From the NCBI RefSeq assembly GCF_002863305.2, contig NZ_CP136962.1, forward strand, positions 558,001 to 622,000: a stretch of 64,000 nucleotides of DNA, given 5' to 3'. The DNA comes from Neisseria perflava. GTDB taxonomy: Bacteria > Pseudomonadota > Gammaproteobacteria > Burkholderiales > Neisseriaceae. Positions 25,991-33,927 of this stretch are shown here, one piece after another. Below the pieces are notes generated by a model. The model was given only the letters and a program-made list of their open reading frames with translations. It did no database searches and was not told the origin of the DNA. The translations under genes were made by a program, and so were the position numbers. The first letter of the stretch is position 1; the number at the start of each line of letters is the position of its first letter.

Positions 25991-27292
25991 ATGAATATTT
26001 TTGAAGCCTTACTATTATTGTGCCTGCTGATTGTCATTAGCGCGTTTGTATCCTGTTCCGAACTCGCGCTTGCTTCGGCACGCAAAATCAAATTACAGGT
26101 CATGGCGAAAGACGGCGGCGATACGCGTGCGCTTGATGTAATCAATATGCAGCAGCAGCCGGGCAGTTTTATTACCGTTGTCCAAATCGGATTGAACGCC
26201 GTCGCCATTCTTGCCGGTATCGTTGGCGAGGCGGCAATACGTCCTTATTTTGGCAAACTATTGGAGAATGCAGGCAGTTGGGGCAGCACAGTTGCCTCTT
26301 TGCTGACTTTCTCGCTGGTTACAGGCAGCTTTATTTTAATTGCCGACCTGATGCCCAAGCGTATGGCAATGACCCATCCCGAAGCGGTGGCGGTACGCAT
26401 TGTGCGTCCGATGATGTTTCTGATTTTTATCTTAAAACCCCTTGTCTGGGTTTTTGACGGGTTGGCAAACGCAATATTCAAACTCTTCAAAATCTCAACC
26501 GTTCGTCAGGAGCAGCTGACCTCGGAAGATATTTATGCCGTCGTTGATGCTGGTGCGCAAGCTGGTGTGTTGAAAGAGCAGGAACACTATCTGATTGAAA
26601 ACATTTTTGATATGCAGGAGCGCACGGTGACTTCCACCATGAGCACGCGCGAATACATCGCCTATTTCGATAAACACGACGACAGCGATACCGTGTTGGA
26701 AATGATGTCGGACAAACCGCACAACAAATTCCTCGTATGCGACGGCGACTTGGAACGCGTCATCGGCTATATCGAATCGCATACGCTGCTGACCTTATTT
26801 TTAAAAGAAAAAGATGTCCGACTGACCGACAAGCGTGTGTTGCGTAAAGCCTTGTTCATCCCCGACACGCTGTCGCTTTACGATGTCTTAGAAACCTTCA
26901 AAACTTCCGGCGAAGACTTTGCCGTAGTGGTGAACGAATACGCGCTGGTGGTCGGCGTGGTAACGCTGAAAGATGTGATGAGCATTGTGATGGGCGAGCT
27001 GGTCAATACCGAAGAAGAGCCGCAAATTATCCGCCGTACCGAAGACACATGGTTGGTGGATGGCGCCACGCCGCTTACCGATGTCATGCGTGCGCTGGAT
27101 ATTGAAGAGTTTCCCAATTCGGAAAACTACGAAACCATCGCCGGCTTTATGATGTATTCCCTGCGCAAAATCCCGAAGCGTACGGATTTTCTGGTTTATG
27201 CCGGTTATAAGTTTGAAATCATTGATACCGAAAACTTGAAAATTGACCAACTTTTGGTTTCTAAACAAGGAAATATGGTGGGGAAAATATAA
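25991..27292 (+). CDS. CNNM/CorC (HlyC)-family membrane protein
   Basis: A 433-residue inner-membrane protein. A DUF21 (CNNM) domain of three to four helices covers about 1-190 (SCSELALASARKIKLQVMAKDGGDTRALDV, here split by the membrane border). Two CBS domains follow (TSTMSTREYIAYFDKHDDS; ALVVGVVTLKDVMSIVMGEL), then a CorC_HlyC C-terminal domain (IIRRTEDTWLVDGATPL). Such proteins are linked to Mg2+/Co2+ efflux or homeostasis; the old name haemolysin is misleading. The start lies close after a DUS-rich gap, and the gene is followed 59 bases later by the ligase cassette. Confidence 0.9.
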   Translation: MNIFEALLLLCLLIVISAFVSCSELALASARKIKLQVMAKDGGDTRALDVINMQQQPGSFITVVQIGLNAVAILAGIVGEAAIRPYFGKLLENAGSWGSTVASLLTFSLVTGSFILIADLMPKRMAMTHPEAVAVRIVRPMMFLIFILKPLVWVFDGLANAIFKLFKISTVRQEQLTSEDIYAVVDAGAQAGVLKEQEHYLIENIFDMQERTVTSTMSTREYIAYFDKHDDSDTVLEMMSDKPHNKFLVCDGDLERVIGYIESHTLLTLFLKEKDVRLTDKRVLRKALFIPDTLSLYDVLETFKTSGEDFAVVVNEYALVVGVVTLKDVMSIVMGELVNTEEEPQIIRRTEDTWLVDGATPLTDVMRALDIEEFPNSENYETIAGFMMYSLRKIPKRTDFLVYAGYKFEIIDTENLKIDQLLVSKQGNMVGKI

Positions 27293-27351
27293 CAAGTCGC
27301 TGGGAATACTTGAAAAGAAAATTAAAAAATGAATAAAAAGGAAAAAATATT

Positions 27352-28155
27352 ATGACGACTGACGAACCTCAAAAATACGCCCGCAGCCTGCACGCGCCCA
27401 TCAGCCTCGGCACGACTTCAGACGACCGCTTTATGCCGCGCGGCTTTCTTTCATATTTTGCCTCACTGCCGAAATTGGTTTTAACCGAAAAATTAGATGG
27501 GCAAAACAACTGCTTTGCCGCACACGGCCTCTATGCCCGTAGCCATGCTGCACCTACTCAGCATCCGTGGGATAAACCTTTGCTGCAACGATGGCAGCAA
27601 ATTAAAGATGATTTAGGCGATCTCGAACTTTTTGGCGAGAATATGTATGGTATTCATTCGATTGCCTATTCGCAATTGGAAAGCTATTTTTACCTGTTTG
27701 CAGTCCGCCGTGGCGGACATTGGCTTTCATGGGAAGAGGTTAAATTTTATGCGCAGCTGTTTGATTTTCCGACTGTGCCAGAAATCCCCATTGTCCAGTC
27801 GCTTGCGGATTTCACTCAAAAATACGCCAATGAAGATATTGCTTTAGCGCAATGGCTTGCTGCTAATTTGGGAGAGCCGTGGACGGACAGCGTACAAACT
27901 GCCGGCAAGCTTGGCGGCTACGATCCGAACACAGGAGAGGCATGCAGTGAAGGTTTTGTTATCCGGAACGCCGCTGATTTTGCCACCAACAACGGCAAAC
28001 TGCCTGTTCAATCCAATGAATTCGACAATCTTTTCAAATTGGTGCGAGCCAAACATGTTAAAACCGACGTTCATTGGACGAAAACTTGGAAGCCTGCCCG
28101 TCTTATCGATTACGACAAATACCATTGGCAAAGCTGGCAGTTTCAGACGGCCTGA
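27352..28155 (+). CDS. RNA ligase family nucleotidyltransferase
   Basis: A 267-residue protein of the covalent nucleotidyltransferase superfamily. Motif I is TEKLDGQNN with the candidate AMP-accepting Lys47 (K-x-D-G), motif III FGENMYGIHS (94-103), motif IV EGFVIRN (200-206) and motif V FKLVRAKH (228-235). It resembles stand-alone RNA ligases such as T4 Rnl2-like and Deinococcus DRB0094/DRB0100-type proteins. It ends soon after motif V, so it lacks a large C-terminal domain. The next gene, 32 bases on, encodes an HD-phosphohydrolase/kinase, the end-healing partner expected for a sealing enzyme. The last codons (FQTA, stop) are written by a DUS. Sealing of cleaved RNA, perhaps tRNA, is inference. 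Confidence 0.85.
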   Translation: MTTDEPQKYARSLHAPISLGTTSDDRFMPRGFLSYFASLPKLVLTEKLDGQNNCFAAHGLYARSHAAPTQHPWDKPLLQRWQQIKDDLGDLELFGENMYGIHSIAYSQLESYFYLFAVRRGGHWLSWEEVKFYAQLFDFPTVPEIPIVQSLADFTQKYANEDIALAQWLAANLGEPWTDSVQTAGKLGGYDPNTGEACSEGFVIRNAADFATNNGKLPVQSNEFDNLFKLVRAKHVKTDVHWTKTWKPARLIDYDKYHWQSWQFQTA

Positions 28156-28187
28156 AGTCCAATTATCCAATAATAAGAAAGACAATT

Positions 28188-29321
28188 ATGTGGACATTCC
28201 CATATTACATACCCGGTCAACTTCCTGATTGGCAAGCCTTAGAACGTCGTTTCAGCTGGTTTGCCGATATGAAGGACGTTCCGCAAGACCCTGAGTGGCA
28301 TGCCGAAGGCGATGTATTTACGCATACCAAAATGGTGTGCGAAGCCCTTTTACAACTGCCCGAGTTTCAAGCGCTTGATGAGCAGGAGCAACATATTCTG
28401 TTTGCTGCCGCCATACTGCATGATGTGGAAAAACGCAGTACGACCAAGCGTGAAATAGAAAACGGTAAAGAGCGTATCGTTTCGCCGCATCACGCAAAAA
28501 AAGGCGAGCATACTGCCCGTACTTTACTGTATACCGAACTTGCCGCTCCATTTGCCGTAAGAGAAGCAATCGCCAAACTTGTGCGCTTGCACGGATTGCC
28601 TTTATGGGCAATTAACAAGCCTAATCCTGATCGAGCTGTCATAGCGGCCAGTTTGCAGGTTAACACTGCACATCTTGCCATGCTGGCTAAAGCCGATGTC
28701 CTGGGTCGTATATGTTGCGACCAACAGGATATTTTGCTGCGCGTTGATTTGTTTCGTGAACTCTGTGAAGAAAATGCTTGTTGGGGTAAGGCACGTACGT
28801 TCGCCAGCGATTACGGACGCTATCTCTATCTTAACGGCCGTAGCGAAATGCCGGATTATCAGCCATTTGATGATCAGACCTTTGAGGTGTACGCCATGTG
28901 CGCCATAGCAGGTAGCGGCAAAGACAGCTACATCAGGCAACATCTTGCCCATTTACCTATGCTGTCGCTCGATGAGATTCGCCGTGAGCGTAAACTCAAT
29001 CCCGCAGATTCCAAACATACCGCCGAAGCAGTGCGTTTGGGTAAAGAGCAGGCAAAAGAATACCTGCGAGCCCGTACGTCATTTGTCTTCAATGCGACCA
29101 ATCTCAACCGCGACTTGCGCAGTAAATGGCTGCCGATGTTTGCCGATTACGGCGCACGTGTGCATCTCATTTATTTGGAAGTGCCTTACACGCAATTACT
29201 ATCGCAAAACCGTAACCGCGAACATTCTGTTCCGAATGATGTGTTGCACCGCATGATAGAAAAGCTGGAAATCCCTGATTACAGTGAAGCGCATACGGTA
29301 GATTTTGTGGTCTCTTCTTAA
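28188..29321 (+). CDS. HD-domain phosphohydrolase fused to polynucleotide-kinase-like P-loop domain
   Basis: A 377-residue fusion. Residues about 30-200 form an HD domain: His46, the His78-Asp79 pair in AAAILHDVEKR, and Asp170 in LAKADVLGR are candidate metal ligands. From about 233 comes a kinase of the T4 Pnkp type: P-loop AIAGSGKDSYIRQH (Lys245), DEIRRERKL, and FVFNATNLNRDLRSKW with a lid Arg region (QNRNREHSVP). This is the architecture of Deinococcus DRB0098, a kinase/phosphatase for nucleic-acid ends. The start at 28188 (MWTFPYYIPG) is preferred because the longer frame overlaps the ligase gene. It would remove 3'-phosphates and add 5'-phosphates before ligation. A DUS hairpin ends the operon. 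Confidence 0.85.
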   Translation: MWTFPYYIPGQLPDWQALERRFSWFADMKDVPQDPEWHAEGDVFTHTKMVCEALLQLPEFQALDEQEQHILFAAAILHDVEKRSTTKREIENGKERIVSPHHAKKGEHTARTLLYTELAAPFAVREAIAKLVRLHGLPLWAINKPNPDRAVIAASLQVNTAHLAMLAKADVLGRICCDQQDILLRVDLFRELCEENACWGKARTFASDYGRYLYLNGRSEMPDYQPFDDQTFEVYAMCAIAGSGKDSYIRQHLAHLPMLSLDEIRRERKLNPADSKHTAEAVRLGKEQAKEYLRARTSFVFNATNLNRDLRSKWLPMFADYGARVHLIYLEVPYTQLLSQNRNREHSVPNDVLHRMIEKLEIPDYSEAHTVDFVVSS

Positions 29322-29343
29322 AAAGTAAAGGGTTTTTGTAAGT

Positions 29344-29383
29344 AGGCCGTCTGAAACAATCTAATGTTTCAGACGGCCTTTTT
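29344..29383 (+). terminator. inverted DUS pair, terminator of the ligase/kinase operon
   Basis: AGGCCGTCTGAAAC pairs with GTTTCAGACGGCCT and is followed by a T-run (TTTTTAT). Confidence 0.85.
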
Positions 29384-29419
29384 ATGAAATTAAAATTACT
29401 AGAGCTAAGGGGAAGGTCT

Positions 29420-29725
29420 TTATTCGCAATTTAAGCCTTTTGTTTTTTCAGCGAATGTATCCATGGCAATTTGGCACATGCGTTCACGTTGGCCTACGTC
29501 GGCAGCAGGCAGGATTTGGCGCAGGTATTTTGTGTTGTCACGTTGGAACGATGCTTTATCGCCTGCTTTTTGGTAACACGCATCCGCACGGGTAAAGTAT
29601 TGCTGGCAGATTTTCGGCAATTCTTCAAAGGACAAGGGTTTGCTTTTGTGCATGCCGTGTGCGGAGACGGAGAGGGAGGAAAGGGCGCACAGCGCGATGA
29701 TTAAGGTTTGGGAAATGGTTTTCAT
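29420..29725 (-). CDS. small secreted periplasmic protein with four cysteines
   Basis: A 101-residue protein. The signal peptide MKTISQTLIIALCALSSLSVSAHG is probably cut after SAH or nearby, with no lipobox at the cut. The mature part has four cysteines (KICQQYF, DACYQKAG, RMCQIAMD, LNCE end) suited to two disulfides and is mostly helical. It resembles small neisserial periplasmic proteins grouped as DUF5339, which I name with reserve. The ATG at 29723-29725 was chosen for the signal peptide; the frame is open 16 codons further up, into nadK. No function is known. Confidence 0.7.
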   Translation of the reverse strand: MKTISQTLIIALCALSSLSVSAHGMHKSKPLSFEELPKICQQYFTRADACYQKAGDKASFQRDNTKYLRQILPAADVGQRERMCQIAMDTFAEKTKGLNCE

Positions 29726-29751
29726 GGTAAGCCTATTTATTGAAGTGGTGT

Positions 29752-30642
29752 TTAAATCAATTGTTCGCCCCAATGCAGCTTTTGGCGCAGGGTTTTGAAG
29801 TATTGGTAATCGGTGGGATGGAGGACGCGCAAGGGGTTGTGATAGCGGCGGATGATGATGCGGTCGAAGTTTTGCACGTCGATATGGGATTGTCCATCAA
29901 AATGTGCGCGTGCGTCGCCACTTTTGGTAATGAGGATTTCGATTACGCTGGTGTCAGGGATGGCAATCGGACGATTGGTCATGGATTGCGGACAGATAGG
30001 TACAAGTGTGAAGGCGTGCAGACCGGCCTGCATGATGGGGCCTCCGGCGGCAAGCGCGTAGGCGGTCGAACCTGTCGGCGTGGAAATAATCAGGCCGTCC
30101 GAACGTTGGGTATAGACAAATTCTTGATTAATAAAGACTTCAAATTCAATCATTTGGCCTGCACCGCCACGAGACAGTACGGTGTCGTTGAGGGCGAGGG
30201 CGCGTTCGATGGTTTCGCCGTCACGAATGATGCTGGCTTCAATGAGGATGCGTTCTTCAGGCAGATATTTGCCTTCCAGTACAGGGCGGATGCCCTCAAC
30301 CATGGTGTCGCGTGAGATTTGGGTAAGAAAGCCTAAGTGGCCTTGATTGATACCAATGATGGGGACGGCGCGCGGGGCAACTTCGCGGGCGGCGGAGAGG
30401 AAGGTACCGTCGCCGCCGAGCACAATGACGAGGTCGCAGTATTTGCCCAGCTGGGCTTTGTTTACGGTTTCGCAGTAGGCGGAGTCTTGGATATAGACGC
30501 AGTGTTCTTCTACGCTCAATTCATCCAGATAGATGGTAAAGCCGTTTTTGCGCAGAAAAGAAACCAATGTGTGGACGGTATCTTGAATCTCGGGCGTATT
30601 GGGACGTGTAACGATACCGATGTTTTTAAATGGGCTTTTCAT
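29752..30642 (-). CDS. nadK: NAD kinase
   Basis: A 296-residue enzyme that phosphorylates NAD+ to NADP+ in the cytoplasm. The hallmark LVIVLGGDGTFLSAAREVA (the GGDGT loop) and the NE/D-type QRSDGLIISTPTGSTAYALAAGGPIM motif are intact, followed by CPQSMTNRPIAIPD. Length is usual for the family. The gene is read in the same direction as ubiJ, starting 27 bases after the ubiJ stop codon, so the two may be co-transcribed. Confidence 0.96.
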   Translation of the reverse strand: MKSPFKNIGIVTRPNTPEIQDTVHTLVSFLRKNGFTIYLDELSVEEHCVYIQDSAYCETVNKAQLGKYCDLVIVLGGDGTFLSAAREVAPRAVPIIGINQGHLGFLTQISRDTMVEGIRPVLEGKYLPEERILIEASIIRDGETIERALALNDTVLSRGGAGQMIEFEVFINQEFVYTQRSDGLIISTPTGSTAYALAAGGPIMQAGLHAFTLVPICPQSMTNRPIAIPDTSVIEILITKSGDARAHFDGQSHIDVQNFDRIIIRRYHNPLRVLHPTDYQYFKTLRQKLHWGEQLI

Positions 30643-30669
30643 GGTAGTAGGCCGTCTGAAATTAAGTGT

Positions 30670-31242
30670 CTAATCTATCCAGATATCGCGCTCGAGCCGA
30701 TCGAGGCGTTCGTTTAGGCGGGCAACGTCGTCACGCAGTTTGTCCACTTCTTCCAACCATGCGGCAAGCGTGGCTTGGTCGATAACAGGGGATTCGGGTT
30801 CGCGTGAAAAGTCACTGATTTGCTCGGCAATGCTTTTGCCGATTTTTTTCATGGTGCGGCCGATGTCGCCGGCGCGCGAACTGATGCTTTCTGCGGCCAC
30901 ATGACCGAATACACGCGCCAAATCTTCGCTCGGATAATAGCGCAGTCCGCCTAAAATAGGAAGGACGGACATGCCCAAGACCAAGTCGCCTTCGAGGCTG
31001 ATGTCGCCCACGCCGGGCTGGCCGCCTTGGAGGATTTTTTGGATGGCGCTGTTGTGGAATGTGATGTTGGTGTCGGCGGTTTCGTGTGCGGTTTCAAGAA
31101 AACCTTGTTCGCTGATGCGTCCGGTCAGTCTGAAACCGGTCAGGCTGATGCAGATGATGCTGCCTGCAAATTCAGACAGCTCGCGCTGTTGCTCTGGATT
31201 TTGCTGTATCAGGTGGTTGATAAGGGGAAATAGGGCAGACAT
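30670..31242 (-). CDS. ubiJ: ubiquinone biosynthesis accessory factor UbiJ (SCP2 domain)
   Basis: A 190-residue protein. An N-terminal SCP2-like lipid-binding domain (about 15-115; ITFHNSAIQKILQGG, GDISLEGDLVLGMSVLPIL) is followed by a helical C-terminal part with a heptad coiled coil (LAAWLEEVDKLRDDVARLNE). This is the layout of UbiJ, which with UbiK carries ubiquinone intermediates in a soluble Ubi complex. ubiE, another enzyme of this pathway, is in the window at 50560 but not linked. The nadK gene follows it closely. Confidence 0.85.
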   Translation of the reverse strand: MSALFPLINHLIQQNPEQQRELSEFAGSIICISLTGFRLTGRISEQGFLETAHETADTNITFHNSAIQKILQGGQPGVGDISLEGDLVLGMSVLPILGGLRYYPSEDLARVFGHVAAESISSRAGDIGRTMKKIGKSIAEQISDFSREPESPVIDQATLAAWLEEVDKLRDDVARLNERLDRLERDIWID

Positions 31243-31292
31243 GGTTTACTCTAAATGCCGTCTGAAACGGATTAATGGGTTGAGTCGCAATT

Positions 31293-32066
31293 TTACAGGC
31301 TTAGCCCGTCTGCGCAAACGGTATTTACAATTTTGCCGTTGCTTTTGTCATCAACGATGAAATCAGGAGCCGGTAGGCCGAGTTTGGCCGCTTCGGCAGT
31401 ATAAAATTCGGCCCGGCTTGGGTGGCGGGGTTCGACAATATTGCGGATACGCTTGCCGTCAGCTTGGCAGGCCGTCTGAAAAAGGACTTGGACGGCCAAG
31501 TCTTTATGAAGAATATTGACGGGTTGATTGCCGCCTTGAATGCGCATTTTTTGAACCAGCTTGGTAACGGGATGACGGTCGGCAGAATAAAGTCCGCCCA
31601 GTCGCAGTATGTCGATATGGGGTACGGTACTTTCAAGCAAGGTTTGCTCGACTGCGAGGATTTGACGGGCGGATTCGGTTTGCGGATCGGGCGGCGTGGT
31701 TTCATCGCATATGCGTGCTTGGTCGCTATACACGCTGGTGCTGCTGGTAAAGATGATGTGTTGTACCTTAGATTGCTCGGCAAGTTGAATCCATTTTTTC
31801 AGGGTATCGGCGTAATGGTTTAATGACGAAGGCGGGAGCAGGCAAAACCATGTCGGCTTGCTGATATGGTTTTGCCACAAGGTCGAACTGTAAAAAATAT
31901 CGTCTTGATTCAAATCGATGATGTCGAGTTCAATCGGCAGATTGATGTCGTCAGAGGTCAGGTTGCGTTTGACTGCGGCTACCTGACTGCCTTGCTCATA
32001 ACATTTTTGCGCCAGCGGCAGGCCGAGATAGCCTAAGCCGAGAATGGAAATATCGGGAAGGTGCAT
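31293..32066 (-). CDS. NAD(P)-dependent epimerase/reductase-like protein (YeeZ type)
   Basis: A 257-residue extended short-chain dehydrogenase. The N-terminal Rossmann motif is ISILGLGYLGLPLAQKCYEQG (GxGxxG). A TSSTSVYSDQ stretch resembles the SDR active-site region, with Ser and Tyr present but the usual YxxxK not clear. LRLGGLYSADRHPV is typical of the YeeZ-like group. The substrate is unknown. A DUS occurs within the coding region. It stands alone between ubiJ and the TetR gene, with a DUS hairpin upstream. Confidence 0.7.
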   Translation of the reverse strand: MHLPDISILGLGYLGLPLAQKCYEQGSQVAAVKRNLTSDDINLPIELDIIDLNQDDIFYSSTLWQNHISKPTWFCLLPPSSLNHYADTLKKWIQLAEQSKVQHIIFTSSTSVYSDQARICDETTPPDPQTESARQILAVEQTLLESTVPHIDILRLGGLYSADRHPVTKLVQKMRIQGGNQPVNILHKDLAVQVLFQTACQADGKRIRNIVEPRHPSRAEFYTAEAAKLGLPAPDFIVDDKSNGKIVNTVCADGLSL

Positions 32067-32089
32067 AAATAAAGCATCCGAAAATTAAC

Positions 32090-32143
32090 AGGCCGCCTGA
32101 AAATAGCTTTAACTTGGTTAAAGCCACGTTTTCAGACGGCCTT
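32090..32143. terminator. imperfect inverted DUS pair, terminator of the TetR-family gene
   Basis: The left arm has one change (AGGCCGCCTGAAAA), the right arm is TTTTCAGACGGCCTTT; the loop contains a second short dyad (GCTTTAAC / GTTAAAGC). Confidence 0.65.
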
Positions 32144-32155
32144 TGTATGGAAAAA

Positions 32156-32797
32156 TTAATGGTTGCTGCCGATTTTTTGGTCGAATTCGGCACGGTGTTC
32201 CGGCAGGAGGTACGGGCGCAACAGGCTGAGTGTGCGGCTGATGCCCCGTACTTTGGAATCCTCGGTCAACTTGGCGCGACCGCGCAGGGAGCTGTCGAAG
32301 TCGAACCAGTATTTTGTTACCATCCACATATTGACGGCAAGGTCGTTCATGGCGGTTTGGTCTGCGCTGATGATGTTCAAGCCGTTGAGCTGGGTCAGCA
32401 GGTTGACCAACAGCGGGGACACTTTGGCTTGGGTAAAGGTATTGTGTTCGCCCAATAATTCGGCACTGCGGGCAAGCAGGGTGTTCACATCGCTGAAAAG
32501 GAAACGGTATTCCCACATCACATCATAAATACCGGCCATGTAGTTGATGGAGTCTTCAACATTAGACGGCAACACAGCTTCGTTAAGGTAGACAAGCAGG
32601 GCCTCGCTGTAACGTTTGAACAATTGGACGATGATTTCGTCTTTGTTGCGGAAATGGTAGTAGAGGTTGCCCGGGCTGATGCCTAAGTGGGCGGCAATAT
32701 GGTTGGTGCTAATATTGCGCTCGCCTTCTTCGTTGAACAAGGCGAGGCTGGCATTGATGATTCGTGTGTAAGTGTTGACTTTAGCAATGCGCGGCAT
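32156..32797 (-). CDS. TetR/AcrR-family transcriptional regulator
   Basis: A 213-residue regulator. The N-terminal helix-turn-helix is RIINASLALFNEEGERNIST then NHIAAHLGISPGNLYYHFRNKDEI, a clear TetR signature. The C-terminal ligand domain is helical with a Trp/Tyr-rich segment (MWMVTKYWFDFDSSLRG). The ATG at 32795-32797 is nine bases from AGGAG; a GTG three codons earlier overlaps that ribosome site and is less likely. It starts 18 bases beyond the murB stop codon, so it may be co-transcribed with murB. Target and ligand are unknown. Confidence 0.85.
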   Translation of the reverse strand: MPRIAKVNTYTRIINASLALFNEEGERNISTNHIAAHLGISPGNLYYHFRNKDEIIVQLFKRYSEALLVYLNEAVLPSNVEDSINYMAGIYDVMWEYRFLFSDVNTLLARSAELLGEHNTFTQAKVSPLLVNLLTQLNGLNIISADQTAMNDLAVNMWMVTKYWFDFDSSLRGRAKLTEDSKVRGISRTLSLLRPYLLPEHRAEFDQKIGSNH

Positions 32798-32815
32798 GGA
32801 ATACACTCCTTTGTT

Positions 32816-33856
32816 TTATAGGCTGTATGAAGTAGGCAGCCAGTTGGGTTCTGCGTGTAATTCTACCTGAAATTGAGTAAATACTGTATTACAAACATAT
32901 TGTGCCAGCTGGTGGACATCTTGCGCGGATGCATTGTTTTTATTTACCAAAACCAAAGCCTGTCTGTCATGCACAGCCGCACCGCCGATCTGATGGCCTT
33001 TCAGACGGCATTGGTCAATCAGCCAGCCGGCAGCGAGTTTGACCGAACCGTCAGGCTGCGGATAGCGTGGCATATCGGGGTATTGCTGCAATAAATCGGC
33101 CGCTTTTTCAGCGCTGACAACAGGGTTTTTAAAGAAACTTCCGACATTACCAAGTACGTTAGGATTAGGCAGTTTACTGTTGCGGATTGCACACACTGCA
33201 TCGGAAACATCTTTGGCCGTCGCTTCTCGGCCTTGGCTCAGTTCGGCAACCGCGGCTGCCAAATCGCCATAGCCCAAGTTCGGCACAAAATGCTCTTTCA
33301 ACGCAAATACAACCGAAACAATCACATAACGGCCTTTGCCTTCCTGTTTGAATAGGCTTTCACGATAGGCAAAGTCACAGTCGGCATTGGAAAGCTCGAC
33401 AAAGGTTTCCGTATTCAAATCAAAGCAGCGTACGCTATGGATAACATCTTTGACTTCAACGCCGTATGCGCCGATGTTTTGTACCGGAGACGCACCGACC
33501 GTGCCTGGAATCAGGCTGAGGTTTTCCAGCCCGCTTAAACCCAGTCCAACCGTATGCAAAACAAATTCATGCCAAATTTCTCCGGCCTGCGCTTCGATAT
33601 AAACCAGGCCGTCTGAACGCTCAATTTCGCGTATTCCCTTGTTTTCCATATGCACAACCAGACCGGCATAGTCCTCCATCAAAAGGATATTGCTGCCGCC
33701 ACCAAGCCATAAAACAGTATCTCGGTCGAACTCGGGCAGCCGGACGATGTCGCGCAACTCATCGGCATGTTTGAGCGCGATAAAGGCTTGGGCTTGGGCT
33801 TTCAGGCCGAAAGTGTTGTAAGGGGTAAGGTCGGTTTGGTATTGGATGGGTTGCAT
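32816..33856 (-). CDS. murB: UDP-N-acetylmuramate dehydrogenase MurB
   Basis: A 346-residue FAD enzyme that reduces UDP-GlcNAc-enolpyruvate to UDP-MurNAc in peptidoglycan synthesis. Family marks: NTFGLKAQAQAFIAL, VLWLGGGSNILLMEDYAGLV, SLIPGTVGASPVQNIGAYGVE, YRESLFKQEGKGRYVIVSV and the catalytic Ser/Glu region LGNVGSFFKNPVVS. This is the type I MurB form. It is in the same direction as the TetR gene with an 18-base gap. Confidence 0.96.
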   Translation of the reverse strand: MQPIQYQTDLTPYNTFGLKAQAQAFIALKHADELRDIVRLPEFDRDTVLWLGGGSNILLMEDYAGLVVHMENKGIREIERSDGLVYIEAQAGEIWHEFVLHTVGLGLSGLENLSLIPGTVGASPVQNIGAYGVEVKDVIHSVRCFDLNTETFVELSNADCDFAYRESLFKQEGKGRYVIVSVVFALKEHFVPNLGYGDLAAAVAELSQGREATAKDVSDAVCAIRNSKLPNPNVLGNVGSFFKNPVVSAEKAADLLQQYPDMPRYPQPDGSVKLAAGWLIDQCRLKGHQIGGAAVHDRQALVLVNKNNASAQDVHQLAQYVCNTVFTQFQVELHAEPNWLPTSYSL

Positions 33857-33927
33857 GGGTTTAACTTTAAAATAGGAATTCGTTGATTAAATAGCGTAAT
33901 CATCGGAGAAAGACTGCTTGTATTTTT

